From positions 248,001 through 312,000 of the forward strand of contig NZ_CANMRL010000005.1 in the NCBI RefSeq assembly GCF_947500255.1: a DNA stretch of 64,000 nt, read 5' to 3'. This document shows, piece by piece, positions 26,122 to 33,939 of this stretch. Position 1 is the first letter of the stretch; every line of letters begins with the position of its first letter. The notes beneath the pieces were generated by a model. That model did no database searches. It saw only the letters and a program-made list of their open reading frames with translations, and was not told the origin of the DNA. The translations under genes were made by a program, and so were the position numbers. Source of the stretch: an uncultured Psychroserpens sp. Lineage in GTDB: Bacteria; Bacteroidota; Bacteroidia; Flavobacteriales; Flavobacteriaceae.

Positions 26122-27618
26122 ATGAAAAATGTTAATAGTGTAGTTATATTTATGTATCTGTTTTCATTTTCTAACCTATTTGGTTCAAATGGAAAACAAA
26201 CCTATAATATAGAATTTACTAAATCTTTAAAAGAAATTCGAGCATCTGTTAAAGCTAACATAACAATGCGAAATGACACCTTGTATATTGGCGAGTATGG
26301 AGCTTGGCATGAAAAGGAAGGTTGGGCAAGTTATATTTCTGATATTAAAGTTAGAAATAAAAATGATAAAGAACTGGAACTTAAAAAAGTAGACCGCCTT
26401 AAATGGATAATACATGAAGATATTATTGATAGAGAAATATATATAGAATATAAGATATCATTTCCATATGCTTTACCAGATTTTAAATGGCCTTCAGGAC
26501 CTAGATCTACTGCTTCATTCTACGATGGTAAAGGTATGGTTATTCAAAGCGAGTCAATGTTTATTTACAATTCATTAGAATCTAATACTTATGTGAATTT
26601 TGCGGTTCCAGAAACGTGGAAAATCTCTACACCCTGGAATGAGTTATCTAACAATCACGAATATGGAAATCAATCGCTAAAATTTTTGTCAAAAAATGTA
26701 ATTGTAATTGGTAATTACAAAGAGATATTGATTGAAGAATCTAACTTTAGCTCAAAATTAGTCTTATTAGGTTACAAAAACCCGAATCTAGAGATTATAG
26801 AACCCATTTACAGAAAAATACTTAAACATCATACTCAGGTTTTTAATAATAAAGAAAAAGGAAATTACCTTATGGTTTGGTTTCCTGATGGAGAATGGCA
26901 AACTGGAGAAGGTTATTTGGGCTCTTACGTAGTTATTAAACCACAAGCGCCTTCTGAAAGCCATATCCCATTTTGGGCAAACTCGATGTCTCATGAAATA
27001 TTTCACTATTGGTTAGGAGGTAAAATAGATGCACAAAATTGGGCGGAATCTCAATGGTTTTCCGAAGGGACTACTGAATTATTTGCAAACTTATCGTTGA
27101 TAAGAAATAACATAATATCAGAACAGCAATTTTTTAATTTATTACAGAAGCATCTTGTACTTTATCAACATTTCAGATATAAATGGGGAACACCTTATGA
27201 CATTATATCTTTAATTGAAGCTGGTTCAAACAAAAGTGAATACAATATTGCAATTTATGATGCTGGCACTGTGACGGCTTTGTATATGGATATACTTATA
27301 CGAACACAAACAAACAACACCAAGAGTCTAGAGGATTTATTGAAGACCCTGTATATTGAAAGTATGAATGATAGAGGCAAAAAATATACAATTGAGTATG
27401 TTATTAAACTCTGCAGCTTTATTACAGGCGAAGATTGGACTGACTTTTATGAAAAGTATATAAATGGCACTGAATTTTTGCCTATATATGAGATGTTTAA
27501 AAAGGCTGGACTAGATGTTATTATTTCTCAATCGGGAGTGCATATTAAGAAAAGTAAAAAAATTAATCCATTGCAAAGGCGAATTCGAAAATCAATTTTT
27601 GGTTTGATAGACAATTAA
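26122..27618 (+). CDS. Exported gluzincin metallopeptidase (M1/M61-like)
   Basis: The 498-residue protein from the ATG at 26122 has an N-terminal signal (VVIFMYLFSFSNLFGS) and a gluzincin catalytic site: HEIFHYWLGG, followed about 20 residues on by WFSEGTTELFA, which supplies the Glu zinc ligand. The N-terminal half is a beta domain (residues ~30-190, with FPYALPDFKWPSGPRS), and the C-terminal part is helical. The layout resembles M1/M61 aminopeptidases, though it is shorter than classical M1 enzymes. An in-frame TTG at 26116 would add only two residues. It lies 8 bp after the serine hydrolase stop; repeat copy 5 begins 17 bp after its own stop. Confidence 0.8.
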   Translation: MKNVNSVVIFMYLFSFSNLFGSNGKQTYNIEFTKSLKEIRASVKANITMRNDTLYIGEYGAWHEKEGWASYISDIKVRNKNDKELELKKVDRLKWIIHEDIIDREIYIEYKISFPYALPDFKWPSGPRSTASFYDGKGMVIQSESMFIYNSLESNTYVNFAVPETWKISTPWNELSNNHEYGNQSLKFLSKNVIVIGNYKEILIEESNFSSKLVLLGYKNPNLEIIEPIYRKILKHHTQVFNNKEKGNYLMVWFPDGEWQTGEGYLGSYVVIKPQAPSESHIPFWANSMSHEIFHYWLGGKIDAQNWAESQWFSEGTTELFANLSLIRNNIISEQQFFNLLQKHLVLYQHFRYKWGTPYDIISLIEAGSNKSEYNIAIYDAGTVTALYMDILIRTQTNNTKSLEDLLKTLYIESMNDRGKKYTIEYVIKLCSFITGEDWTDFYEKYINGTEFLPIYEMFKKAGLDVIISQSGVHIKKSKKINPLQRRIRKSIFGLIDN

Positions 27619-27635
27619 ATTTATATAATCTTTAT

Positions 27636-27870
27636 CCATTCCACACACACACATTATGCTTATCTCCCACGTCATCACATAAAAAGTTTACTCGCTCCAC
27701 TCCTATTTGATAAATAGGAGATTGTGAATCTCGTCAACTCGATTTCATTAACATCGTAGAGAGTAGCTTAGGAATATTTCCTTACCTTTATTACTTTAAA
27801 TTAATTCTCTCCCTATTTTAATTTATTAGCACAATTTGGCAGGCCAAGTATAGGTCTACTAGATAGTTGG
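27636..27870 (+). repeat. Noncoding modular repeat, copy 5 (shortest)
   Basis: This 283-bp gap has module E1 from 27636 to about 27765: CCATTCCACACACACACATTATGCTT, the CTCCTATT/AATAGGAG hairpin at 27700-27719, and TTCATTAACATCGTAGAGA. The rest of the element is reduced to GGCAGGCCAAGT and GGTCTACTAGATAG (27853-27866), which recall the right-end motif GAGGCCAAGT and the GTCTA palindrome of the other copies. It marks the right end of the repeat-bearing region. Confidence 0.75.
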
Positions 27871-27901
27871 TTTGTATATGCAATATTAATAAGAGAATTG
27901 A

Positions 27902-29113
27902 ATGAAAAAAAAGACGTGCTTTGTTATAATGCCATTTTCAGATACTCAAATTATACTTGAAGACGGCACAGAGAAAATAATTGATTCTAAAACATGGGAT
28001 TTTATTTACAAAGATTGGATAAAAAAAGCGGTAGAATCTCATCCCGAAGAAATCATATGTAAAAGATCTCCATTGAAAACAGGTAATTTTGTTAAAGGAA
28101 TTATTGAGGATATTTTTCAATCTGATATAACTATTGCTGATTTAACTGGAGGCAAACCAAATGTTTATTATGAATTGGGTATTAGACATTCTTTGAAAAA
28201 CGGTACTATTATTATTACACAAAGCTCTAAGGACGTACCATCAGATTTACAGTCATATCATTACTACTTATACAAATACACGGATAAGGCACATGAAAAT
28301 GAGAAGAATTTTCAAATTTTCGAAGAGAGTATCCATAATTACATTAACCAAATTTTAGATAAGCAACAGGATTCTGATAGTCCAGTTATGGATTATTTGC
28401 ATCTCAATGAGACCAATTTATTAGATGTAGATTATCTAAAGTCTAATTTCGAAAACTTAGTTAATAGTAAATACCCTCTGTTGAGTAATGCAAAAGCATT
28501 GGGACTAGTTCATGTAGAAAACAGATTTAATAATAGTGCCACTCAATTAGCTCCTCATGATTTTTATAATCAAGCCCAAATAGAAACTCTAACATTTGCT
28601 TTGACCGCTTTTAGCACTTTTAAATATAGAATTAATATGGTTAAGGACATATTAGACAAGGGAGTTAAATTTTCAGTTTTAATCTTGAATCCAGATAGTC
28701 AGCTTCTCACTAGAGATATAAATGATAAATTGCCAAAACAGATTGATTATATAAGTGGTGGTGAAAATATTAGAAATGAAATTTTAGATGTTATTAATAA
28801 GGTAAATACAAACGGTTTTAGTAATAACCCAAATTTCAATTTAAGGTTTTACGATTTCAAACCAAATTATTTATCTCTTATTAATGACGGTAATATTATT
28901 GAAACCACAACTAGTTTTCCAAAAAAAGTAGGTAATGCTAGAGTTCAACCCTTATCTCATACACAAACGTTGCACTCTGGATTGATAATCCAGTTCAAAG
29001 AAATTGGAAATGATGAAAATTCAACATTTGAAATATTCAATAGAGATTTGAAAAACATTTGGCAAAACTCTATTGATTTTAGAGATACTAAACATTATAT
29101 CAAAAGAAAATAG
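27902..29113 (+). CDS. Putative conflict effector: deoxyribosyltransferase/TIR-like domain plus unidentified C-terminal domain
   Basis: The 403-residue protein starts with CFVIMPFS and has SDITIADLTGGKPNVYYELGIRHSL at about residues 78-102. This pairing marks the nucleoside 2-deoxyribosyltransferase-like superfamily related to TIR/SLOG Rossmann-like domains, which is frequent in bacterial immune proteins; the Glu of YYELG is the likely catalytic residue. The second half (about 190-400) contains KFSVLILNPDSQLL and an HTQTLHSGL segment that recall degenerate phospholipase-D-like domains, which is a weak match. It follows repeat copy 5 as a single gene and its end overlaps the converging LamG gene by 14 bp. 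An NAD- or nucleotide-cleaving effector is a reasonable hypothesis only. Confidence 0.65.
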   Translation: MKKKTCFVIMPFSDTQIILEDGTEKIIDSKTWDFIYKDWIKKAVESHPEEIICKRSPLKTGNFVKGIIEDIFQSDITIADLTGGKPNVYYELGIRHSLKNGTIIITQSSKDVPSDLQSYHYYLYKYTDKAHENEKNFQIFEESIHNYINQILDKQQDSDSPVMDYLHLNETNLLDVDYLKSNFENLVNSKYPLLSNAKALGLVHVENRFNNSATQLAPHDFYNQAQIETLTFALTAFSTFKYRINMVKDILDKGVKFSVLILNPDSQLLTRDINDKLPKQIDYISGGENIRNEILDVINKVNTNGFSNNPNFNLRFYDFKPNYLSLINDGNIIETTTSFPKKVGNARVQPLSHTQTLHSGLIIQFKEIGNDENSTFEIFNRDLKNIWQNSIDFRDTKHYIKRK

Positions 29114-29957
29114 CTTTCAACCCACTTTTCAACTCATAAACCGTTTTTATTTCATCTGGACTTAATGCTTTATCAAAAACAGCAAGCTCATCCATAAAGC
29201 CAATGTATCCAAGCCCTAACATGATTTTTCCATTTTTTGGTTCCCAAGTAAACGGGTCATTAATGTCTTTTATCACACCTTGAATTTTAGCGTTTAGATA
29301 TAGTTTAAATTCGGACTTTGTTTTTGTATTTACTTTAGAAAACACCATGGCAACATGCGTCCATGTTTTAGATTGAAATGGAGCTGGATTTACAGTAACC
29401 GTTCGTTTATTCCAATCGGTATCATCGCTATCATTATTTGGGTCCCATACCGCTAAATCTCCCATGGCTCCATATCTAAACTGTCTTGGATTATGATCTG
29501 TAAAATCTACCCATAAACCAGCATCGCTCCATTTAGAATCTGTAATACATATAGGATCACAATAATGGGAAGCTAGTTCTTTGTTAGGATCTAATCGTAA
29601 CCAAAAAGATATAGTGCCACTCCAGGATGTACTGCTGTAGCCTACATTTTTATAAGCTTTATAAAAAATAGCCGAAGTTTTTGCCTCTTTAAAGTGAATG
29701 GCGTCACCAACAAGGCCCTTGCCTTTAGCCAAAACAACATTTGAGTCATGCAATCCAGCCTTTGCATTAGTAGTGTTTTTATAGCTTTCGGCTGTATAAA
29801 TTTGTGCATCTCCAATGGCTATATCTGCAGATGCTTTGCCATCAAAAGAACTATAAAATAGAACATGGTCTTTTAGTGTTTTCTTTTGAGCAAATGAATG
29901 CATGGTAATGAGTAAAAAGAATAGACTAGAAAGGAATAAAAGTTTTGTCGTTTTCAC
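29100..29957 (-). CDS. Secreted LamG-like (concanavalin-fold) protein
   Basis: The 285-residue protein begins with a signal peptide (LLFLSSLFFLLITMHSFAQ) and is then a single LamG/jellyroll domain: ILYSSFDGKASADIAIG-type start, SGTISFWLRLDPN, WTHVAMVFSK and the closing GYIGFMDELAVFDKALSPDEIKTVYEL, the hallmark end of the LamG-like family. Such domains bind carbohydrate or mediate adhesion. The start is GTG (29957); there is no ATG giving a full signal peptide. No T9SS tail is visible. Its 3' end overlaps the effector-like gene on the other strand by 14 bp. Confidence 0.85.
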   Translation of the reverse strand: MKTTKLLFLSSLFFLLITMHSFAQKKTLKDHVLFYSSFDGKASADIAIGDAQIYTAESYKNTTNAKAGLHDSNVVLAKGKGLVGDAIHFKEAKTSAIFYKAYKNVGYSSTSWSGTISFWLRLDPNKELASHYCDPICITDSKWSDAGLWVDFTDHNPRQFRYGAMGDLAVWDPNNDSDDTDWNKRTVTVNPAPFQSKTWTHVAMVFSKVNTKTKSEFKLYLNAKIQGVIKDINDPFTWEPKNGKIMLGLGYIGFMDELAVFDKALSPDEIKTVYELKSGLKAIFF

Positions 29958-30013
29958 AATGTATCGATCTTAGATTTATAGTATTTACTTTATATGGACT
30001 GCCTTGTATGCTA

Positions 30014-30865
30014 TTATTTATGAATCAATCTACCAACATCATCTTTATGTGATGCGCTAGTTTGACATGACTTAAAAAACAACCAATTGGTCATTGCATT
30101 TATATACCTATTAAAGAACATTGTCAATACATTATTGAATTTTATTGACTGTTTCTTATTATCGCGTTTTATATGCTTTAAACCCCATTCAATAGCTTCA
30201 TGAGCATGGATTTTTCCTGTGTCAAATGTTGGAATATCTATATCTGATTCTGAAATGAGAATTGGTAATTCTGTACAACCCAAAATAACGCCCTCTGCTC
30301 CTTGACGTTGTAGTTCTTTAATAATCCTAATAATCTTTTGTTTTGAAGCCTTTGTGAATTGCCCTTTAACTAATTCGTTATAAATAATGTCATGAACAAC
30401 TTGTCTGCTACCTGTATCAGGAATAATGATATCTAGTCCAAAATGGTTCGTTAGTGTTTTGGTATAGAAATCTTTTTCCATAGTAAACTTTGTTCCTAAT
30501 AATGCTACTTTTTTAAGTCCAAGCCTTTTGATGGCATCTCCAGTAGTTGTTGCAATATGTAAAAACGGAATAGTGACATTTTCAGAAATATAATGGCTTA
30601 CTAAATGTATAGTATTCGTGCACAGTAAAATCACCTCTGCTCCTGCCCTTTCCAATTGTTGGGCCGCTTCCTTTATTAGTTCACCTATAGCGTTCCAATC
30701 GCCTTTAAATGTTAAGCGTTCTATATCAGCAAAGTCTAAAGACACCATAATGCATTTTGCAGAATGTGATCCACCTAATACCTCTTTCGCTTTTGTATTT
30801 AAAAACTCGTAATATAACTTTGAGGATTCCCAACTCATTCCTCCTATCAATCCTATTGTTTTCAT
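30014..30865 (-). CDS. Aspartate/glutamate racemase family protein
   Basis: The 283-residue protein carries the two catalytic Cys motifs of PLP-independent Asp/Glu racemases: LLCTNTIH (about residues 82-89) and VILGCTELP (about 193-201), plus the starting IGLIGGMSWESS. The YgeA/aspartate racemase branch is about 230 residues long; this one has an extra ~50-residue C-terminal extension (from KRDNKKQSIKF) that does not look like part of the fold. It interconverts L- and D-aspartate or a related amino acid. It is divergent from a LysR regulator, its likely controller. Confidence 0.85.
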   Translation of the reverse strand: MKTIGLIGGMSWESSKLYYEFLNTKAKEVLGGSHSAKCIMVSLDFADIERLTFKGDWNAIGELIKEAAQQLERAGAEVILLCTNTIHLVSHYISENVTIPFLHIATTTGDAIKRLGLKKVALLGTKFTMEKDFYTKTLTNHFGLDIIIPDTGSRQVVHDIIYNELVKGQFTKASKQKIIRIIKELQRQGAEGVILGCTELPILISESDIDIPTFDTGKIHAHEAIEWGLKHIKRDNKKQSIKFNNVLTMFFNRYINAMTNWLFFKSCQTSASHKDDVGRLIHK

Positions 30866-30992
30866 CTTTTAAATGCTTTATATGTTTATGTGAGCTAAAT
30901 TATTACGAACAACTAAGCTTACATAGTTTTGAAATTGAGATATATAAACTCTTAGTTGAAATAATTTCAACTATAACTTATAGGCAAGTATG

Positions 30993-31000
30993 TATCTTTG
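30993..31000 (+). promoter_or_regulatory. Bacteroidota -7 element before the LysR gene
   Basis: TATCTTTG matches the TAnnTTTG -7 consensus exactly and ends only 5 bp before the chosen ATG. If used, the transcript would start at or next to the start codon (leaderless). I see no clean -33 TTTG at the right distance. Confidence 0.4.
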
Positions 31001-31005
31001 TAACC

Positions 31006-31893
31006 ATGGAACTTAAATATTTCAGATTAATAAAAACAATAGCAGAGGAAGGTAATCTTGCGAATTCTTCAGAACGTCTATTTTTAACGCAATCGGCTCT
31101 AAGTCATCAATTAAAAGATCTAGAAGAACGTTTAGGCTTTAAAGTTTTTCATAGAAGTAGAAATAAATGGGAACTTACAGCTGAAGGCACTGAACTATAC
31201 AAACTAGCGAAGAAACTATTCAGTTCAATTGATGAAAGTTTTAATACTATTAAACATATAAAAGAAGGCTCTAAAGGTTCAATTAAATTGAGTGCCGAAT
31301 GTCAATCTTTTTTCCATTCTATTCCGTCTTTTGTTCAAAAAATGGGACTATTATATCCAGAAATTGACATAGATATTTCATTAGGAGCGACACATCAAAC
31401 CATATCACAAGTTTTATCAAACGACATAGACATAGCTATTGTAACCTCAAAACCTGAATCTGAAGAACTTTCTAGCATTCCTGTTTTTAAAGATGAAATT
31501 TTTGTGCTTATGCATAAGGAGCATCCGTTGAATAATTTGGAGTATTTAGATGCAGGCCATTTTGGAGATGTACATTTGTTAATTAACTCTTTTCCTTTAG
31601 ATGGTGTTGCTGTTTATGAATACTTTTTAAAGCCTAACAACATACATCCAATCAAGATTTCTGCAATTCCATTTACCGAGATTTCATTGTCTATGATTAC
31701 TGCTAACATGGGAGTTATGTGTGCTCCAAAATGGCAGTTAAGTTCATTTAAGTTATCAAAAGAGTTGGTGTTTAAGCGCATTGGCAAACATGGCTTAAAA
31801 CGAACGCATTACTTGGTTGTAAAAAAAGAAAATCAAAATAAAAAATACATTCACGATTTTATCTCCAGCTTTCAAGAAGATTTTTTAGAATGA
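31006..31893 (+). CDS. LysR-family transcriptional regulator
   Basis: The start is set at the ATG at 31006 because the LysR winged HTH begins at once (MELKYFRLIKTIAEEGNLA, recognition helix TQSALSHQLKDLEERLG); an upstream extension of the frame crosses the divergent gene and has no homology. The protein has 295 residues, the usual LysR size. The effector domain begins near residue 88 (GSIKLSAECQSF). It sits 140 bp from the racemase-like gene in divergent orientation, the classical arrangement for LysR autoregulation and control of the neighbour. Confidence 0.88.
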   Translation: MELKYFRLIKTIAEEGNLANSSERLFLTQSALSHQLKDLEERLGFKVFHRSRNKWELTAEGTELYKLAKKLFSSIDESFNTIKHIKEGSKGSIKLSAECQSFFHSIPSFVQKMGLLYPEIDIDISLGATHQTISQVLSNDIDIAIVTSKPESEELSSIPVFKDEIFVLMHKEHPLNNLEYLDAGHFGDVHLLINSFPLDGVAVYEYFLKPNNIHPIKISAIPFTEISLSMITANMGVMCAPKWQLSSFKLSKELVFKRIGKHGLKRTHYLVVKKENQNKKYIHDFISSFQEDFLE

Positions 31894-31931
31894 TGCTTCA
31901 ATATGTATGTGTTTTTCTCTCTTTTATGAAA

Positions 31932-33926
31932 TTATTGTTTAGCAAATGCAGGTACTACAGTGTCAAAAATAGGCATCATGATTTTATCATCGTCTCTATC
32001 ATGACCAGAAATGACAATGGTTAGATCCAATTCTTCTACGACCATTACACGCTGGCCACCACCTCCCCAAGCCAATGTCATATCATAGCTTTTGTCACCA
32101 ACATTAACTGGTGTGTGATACCAAAAATAACCATAGCGATAATTCTTAGGCATCCAATCTATTGCAGGTCTTACAATACCACTGGTAGCTTTTTCTAGAT
32201 AGGCTTCAGAAATAAACTGTTTTCCATTCAACTTACCCTTGTTTTGTACCAAATGCCCTAATTTAATCATGTCACGAGATCTGATACTAGCTTGCCATCC
32301 TGCTTGAGGTAATCCACTTACGTGTTTTGACCATTTATAATCGGTAATACCAAGTTTATCAAGTAACTCGGTTTTAATAAAGTCTTCGGCTGTTCCTGGG
32401 ACAACGGCGTCAATGACTGCCATTACCATTATTGGATTAAAATTACCATATAAAAACGTCTGAGATGTGTCACTTATAGGTGCGCTTTGTTCAAGAAGTG
32501 TTTGAACCAATCCTTGACCTTTTAATCGCACTGAATCATTCTCAAATGCTTTCCATTTATCTCTATCAATAGTTAGACCTCCATGCATAGTCAATGCCTT
32601 GTGAAGTGTGATTTTTTCGGCGCCTTTGGCAAGTGTTTCAGGATTAATATCTTTTAGAAAACTAATCAATGGTTTATTGAGATCATCCATGCTTAAATAT
32701 CCCATTTCTATGGCTCTACCTAACACCAAACTGGTATAGCCTTTTACTGCAGATGCTTGTCCGTGAGGCACGTTGATACGACCTTTTTTATAATAGGATT
32801 CATAAACCAATGTATTCTTATGCGAAATAAGTAACGCATCGTAATTACCATATTTGCCGTCAAAAATGTCTTGGGAAACTTTGCGAATCGCCTCTTGATC
32901 TTTACTACTCACAGCTAAGGTGTCAACCAATATGCCATCTTTTCTATCCTCTGGTGTTGTACTGACATAGGGTTTGTTGAGATTTGGAATCGACCAGAAT
33001 GATACCTCTTTGTCCAAACTTGAAATAGGATGTATCAACGATGACAGCCAAGCGGCACTGCGAACAGCTGTTGTGGGGAATGCAGTACTATGGTTCCCAT
33101 CAATCACTTCTTTATATACGGATAAACCAACATCTCGTCTATCATTTAATAATTTAATAAATGCCTCCATAGGCGCAACCTCTCTCTCTTCTTCCAATGA
33201 GCCATATGCAATAAAAACATTGGCATTCAAACTTGAGTTTCTATTGGATGACTCATAAGGTCCAAATTTGGCATTCATTTCCGTTAGGTAATCGACTTCT
33301 CCTTTAACCGTTGGGCTTCCAATAATGTAATTATTAAAAGTATCAGGTTGAGTCATTAGAATATACGCACCAAATTCACCACTCATGGAGTATCCAAAAT
33401 ACGTACGACTGTTTGGGTCCGTGCGGTAGATTTTGTCCACATAGGTAATAACATCATTACGAATAAAGTCAAGATGCTTATGAGCTTGTCCAAACTGTAT
33501 TTTTTTTTGAATTTCAGGATTGCTGTGTTCTTTTATCGAGTAATCTCGAAACCTACTCACATAGACTCCTACTTCTTTTTTTAGATCCTCATCGATGTCC
33601 AATTGATAAGAAATCCCAACTAGAATAACATCTTCAAGAATAAATTCTTGGCAGGAAGATAGTATTTCACGATGCCACTTAGCGTCTGTATAATAAAGTA
33701 CAGGATAGGTTTTATTCGTGTTCTCTGAATAATCTTCTGGCAACTCTATATACAACTCGTAGTGTCTGTCTGTTTGAGTATCTTTTATTGGAACGACCTG
33801 AATTTGTGGTAATACCAATGAAGTTCCTTCTCCATTTGATGTGAATTCTTTTGCACTATTTTCTTGTGCAAAGCTTGTATGTATTGATAAAAGGATTATC
33901 AGCATTAAGAATTTAATTGTTCTCAT
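31932..33926 (-). CDS. Exported esterase / class C beta-lactamase fusion
   Basis: The 664-residue protein has a signal peptide (FLMLIILLSIHTSFAQ) and two hydrolase domains. Residues ~45-300 are an enterochelin-esterase-like alpha/beta hydrolase (PVLYYTDAKW, nucleophile in GYSMSG at Ser180, candidate His279 in GNHST). Residues ~325-660 are a serine beta-lactamase-fold domain with SAVK at 392-395, YGN for motif two and WGGGGQ for motif three. Both active sites look complete, so the protein could be bifunctional in the periplasm. It is the second gene of an operon with the inactive-looking homologue (13 bp spacing) and is divergent from LytS/LytTR. Confidence 0.85.
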   Translation of the reverse strand: MRTIKFLMLIILLSIHTSFAQENSAKEFTSNGEGTSLVLPQIQVVPIKDTQTDRHYELYIELPEDYSENTNKTYPVLYYTDAKWHREILSSCQEFILEDVILVGISYQLDIDEDLKKEVGVYVSRFRDYSIKEHSNPEIQKKIQFGQAHKHLDFIRNDVITYVDKIYRTDPNSRTYFGYSMSGEFGAYILMTQPDTFNNYIIGSPTVKGEVDYLTEMNAKFGPYESSNRNSSLNANVFIAYGSLEEEREVAPMEAFIKLLNDRRDVGLSVYKEVIDGNHSTAFPTTAVRSAAWLSSLIHPISSLDKEVSFWSIPNLNKPYVSTTPEDRKDGILVDTLAVSSKDQEAIRKVSQDIFDGKYGNYDALLISHKNTLVYESYYKKGRINVPHGQASAVKGYTSLVLGRAIEMGYLSMDDLNKPLISFLKDINPETLAKGAEKITLHKALTMHGGLTIDRDKWKAFENDSVRLKGQGLVQTLLEQSAPISDTSQTFLYGNFNPIMVMAVIDAVVPGTAEDFIKTELLDKLGITDYKWSKHVSGLPQAGWQASIRSRDMIKLGHLVQNKGKLNGKQFISEAYLEKATSGIVRPAIDWMPKNYRYGYFWYHTPVNVGDKSYDMTLAWGGGGQRVMVVEELDLTIVISGHDRDDDKIMMPIFDTVVPAFAKQ

Positions 33927-33939
33927 AGTTATCTTCTTT

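Noticed and set aside
11250-27870. Chromosomal integron with attC sites
   Set aside because: The blocks contain TAACGC and GCGTTA, but they are far longer than attC, the genes between them are multi-gene operons on both strands, and no integrase is seen.
11250-27870. Transposon with terminal inverted repeats and transposase
   Set aside because: No transposase-like frame, no matching inverted ends and no target duplication were found in any copy.
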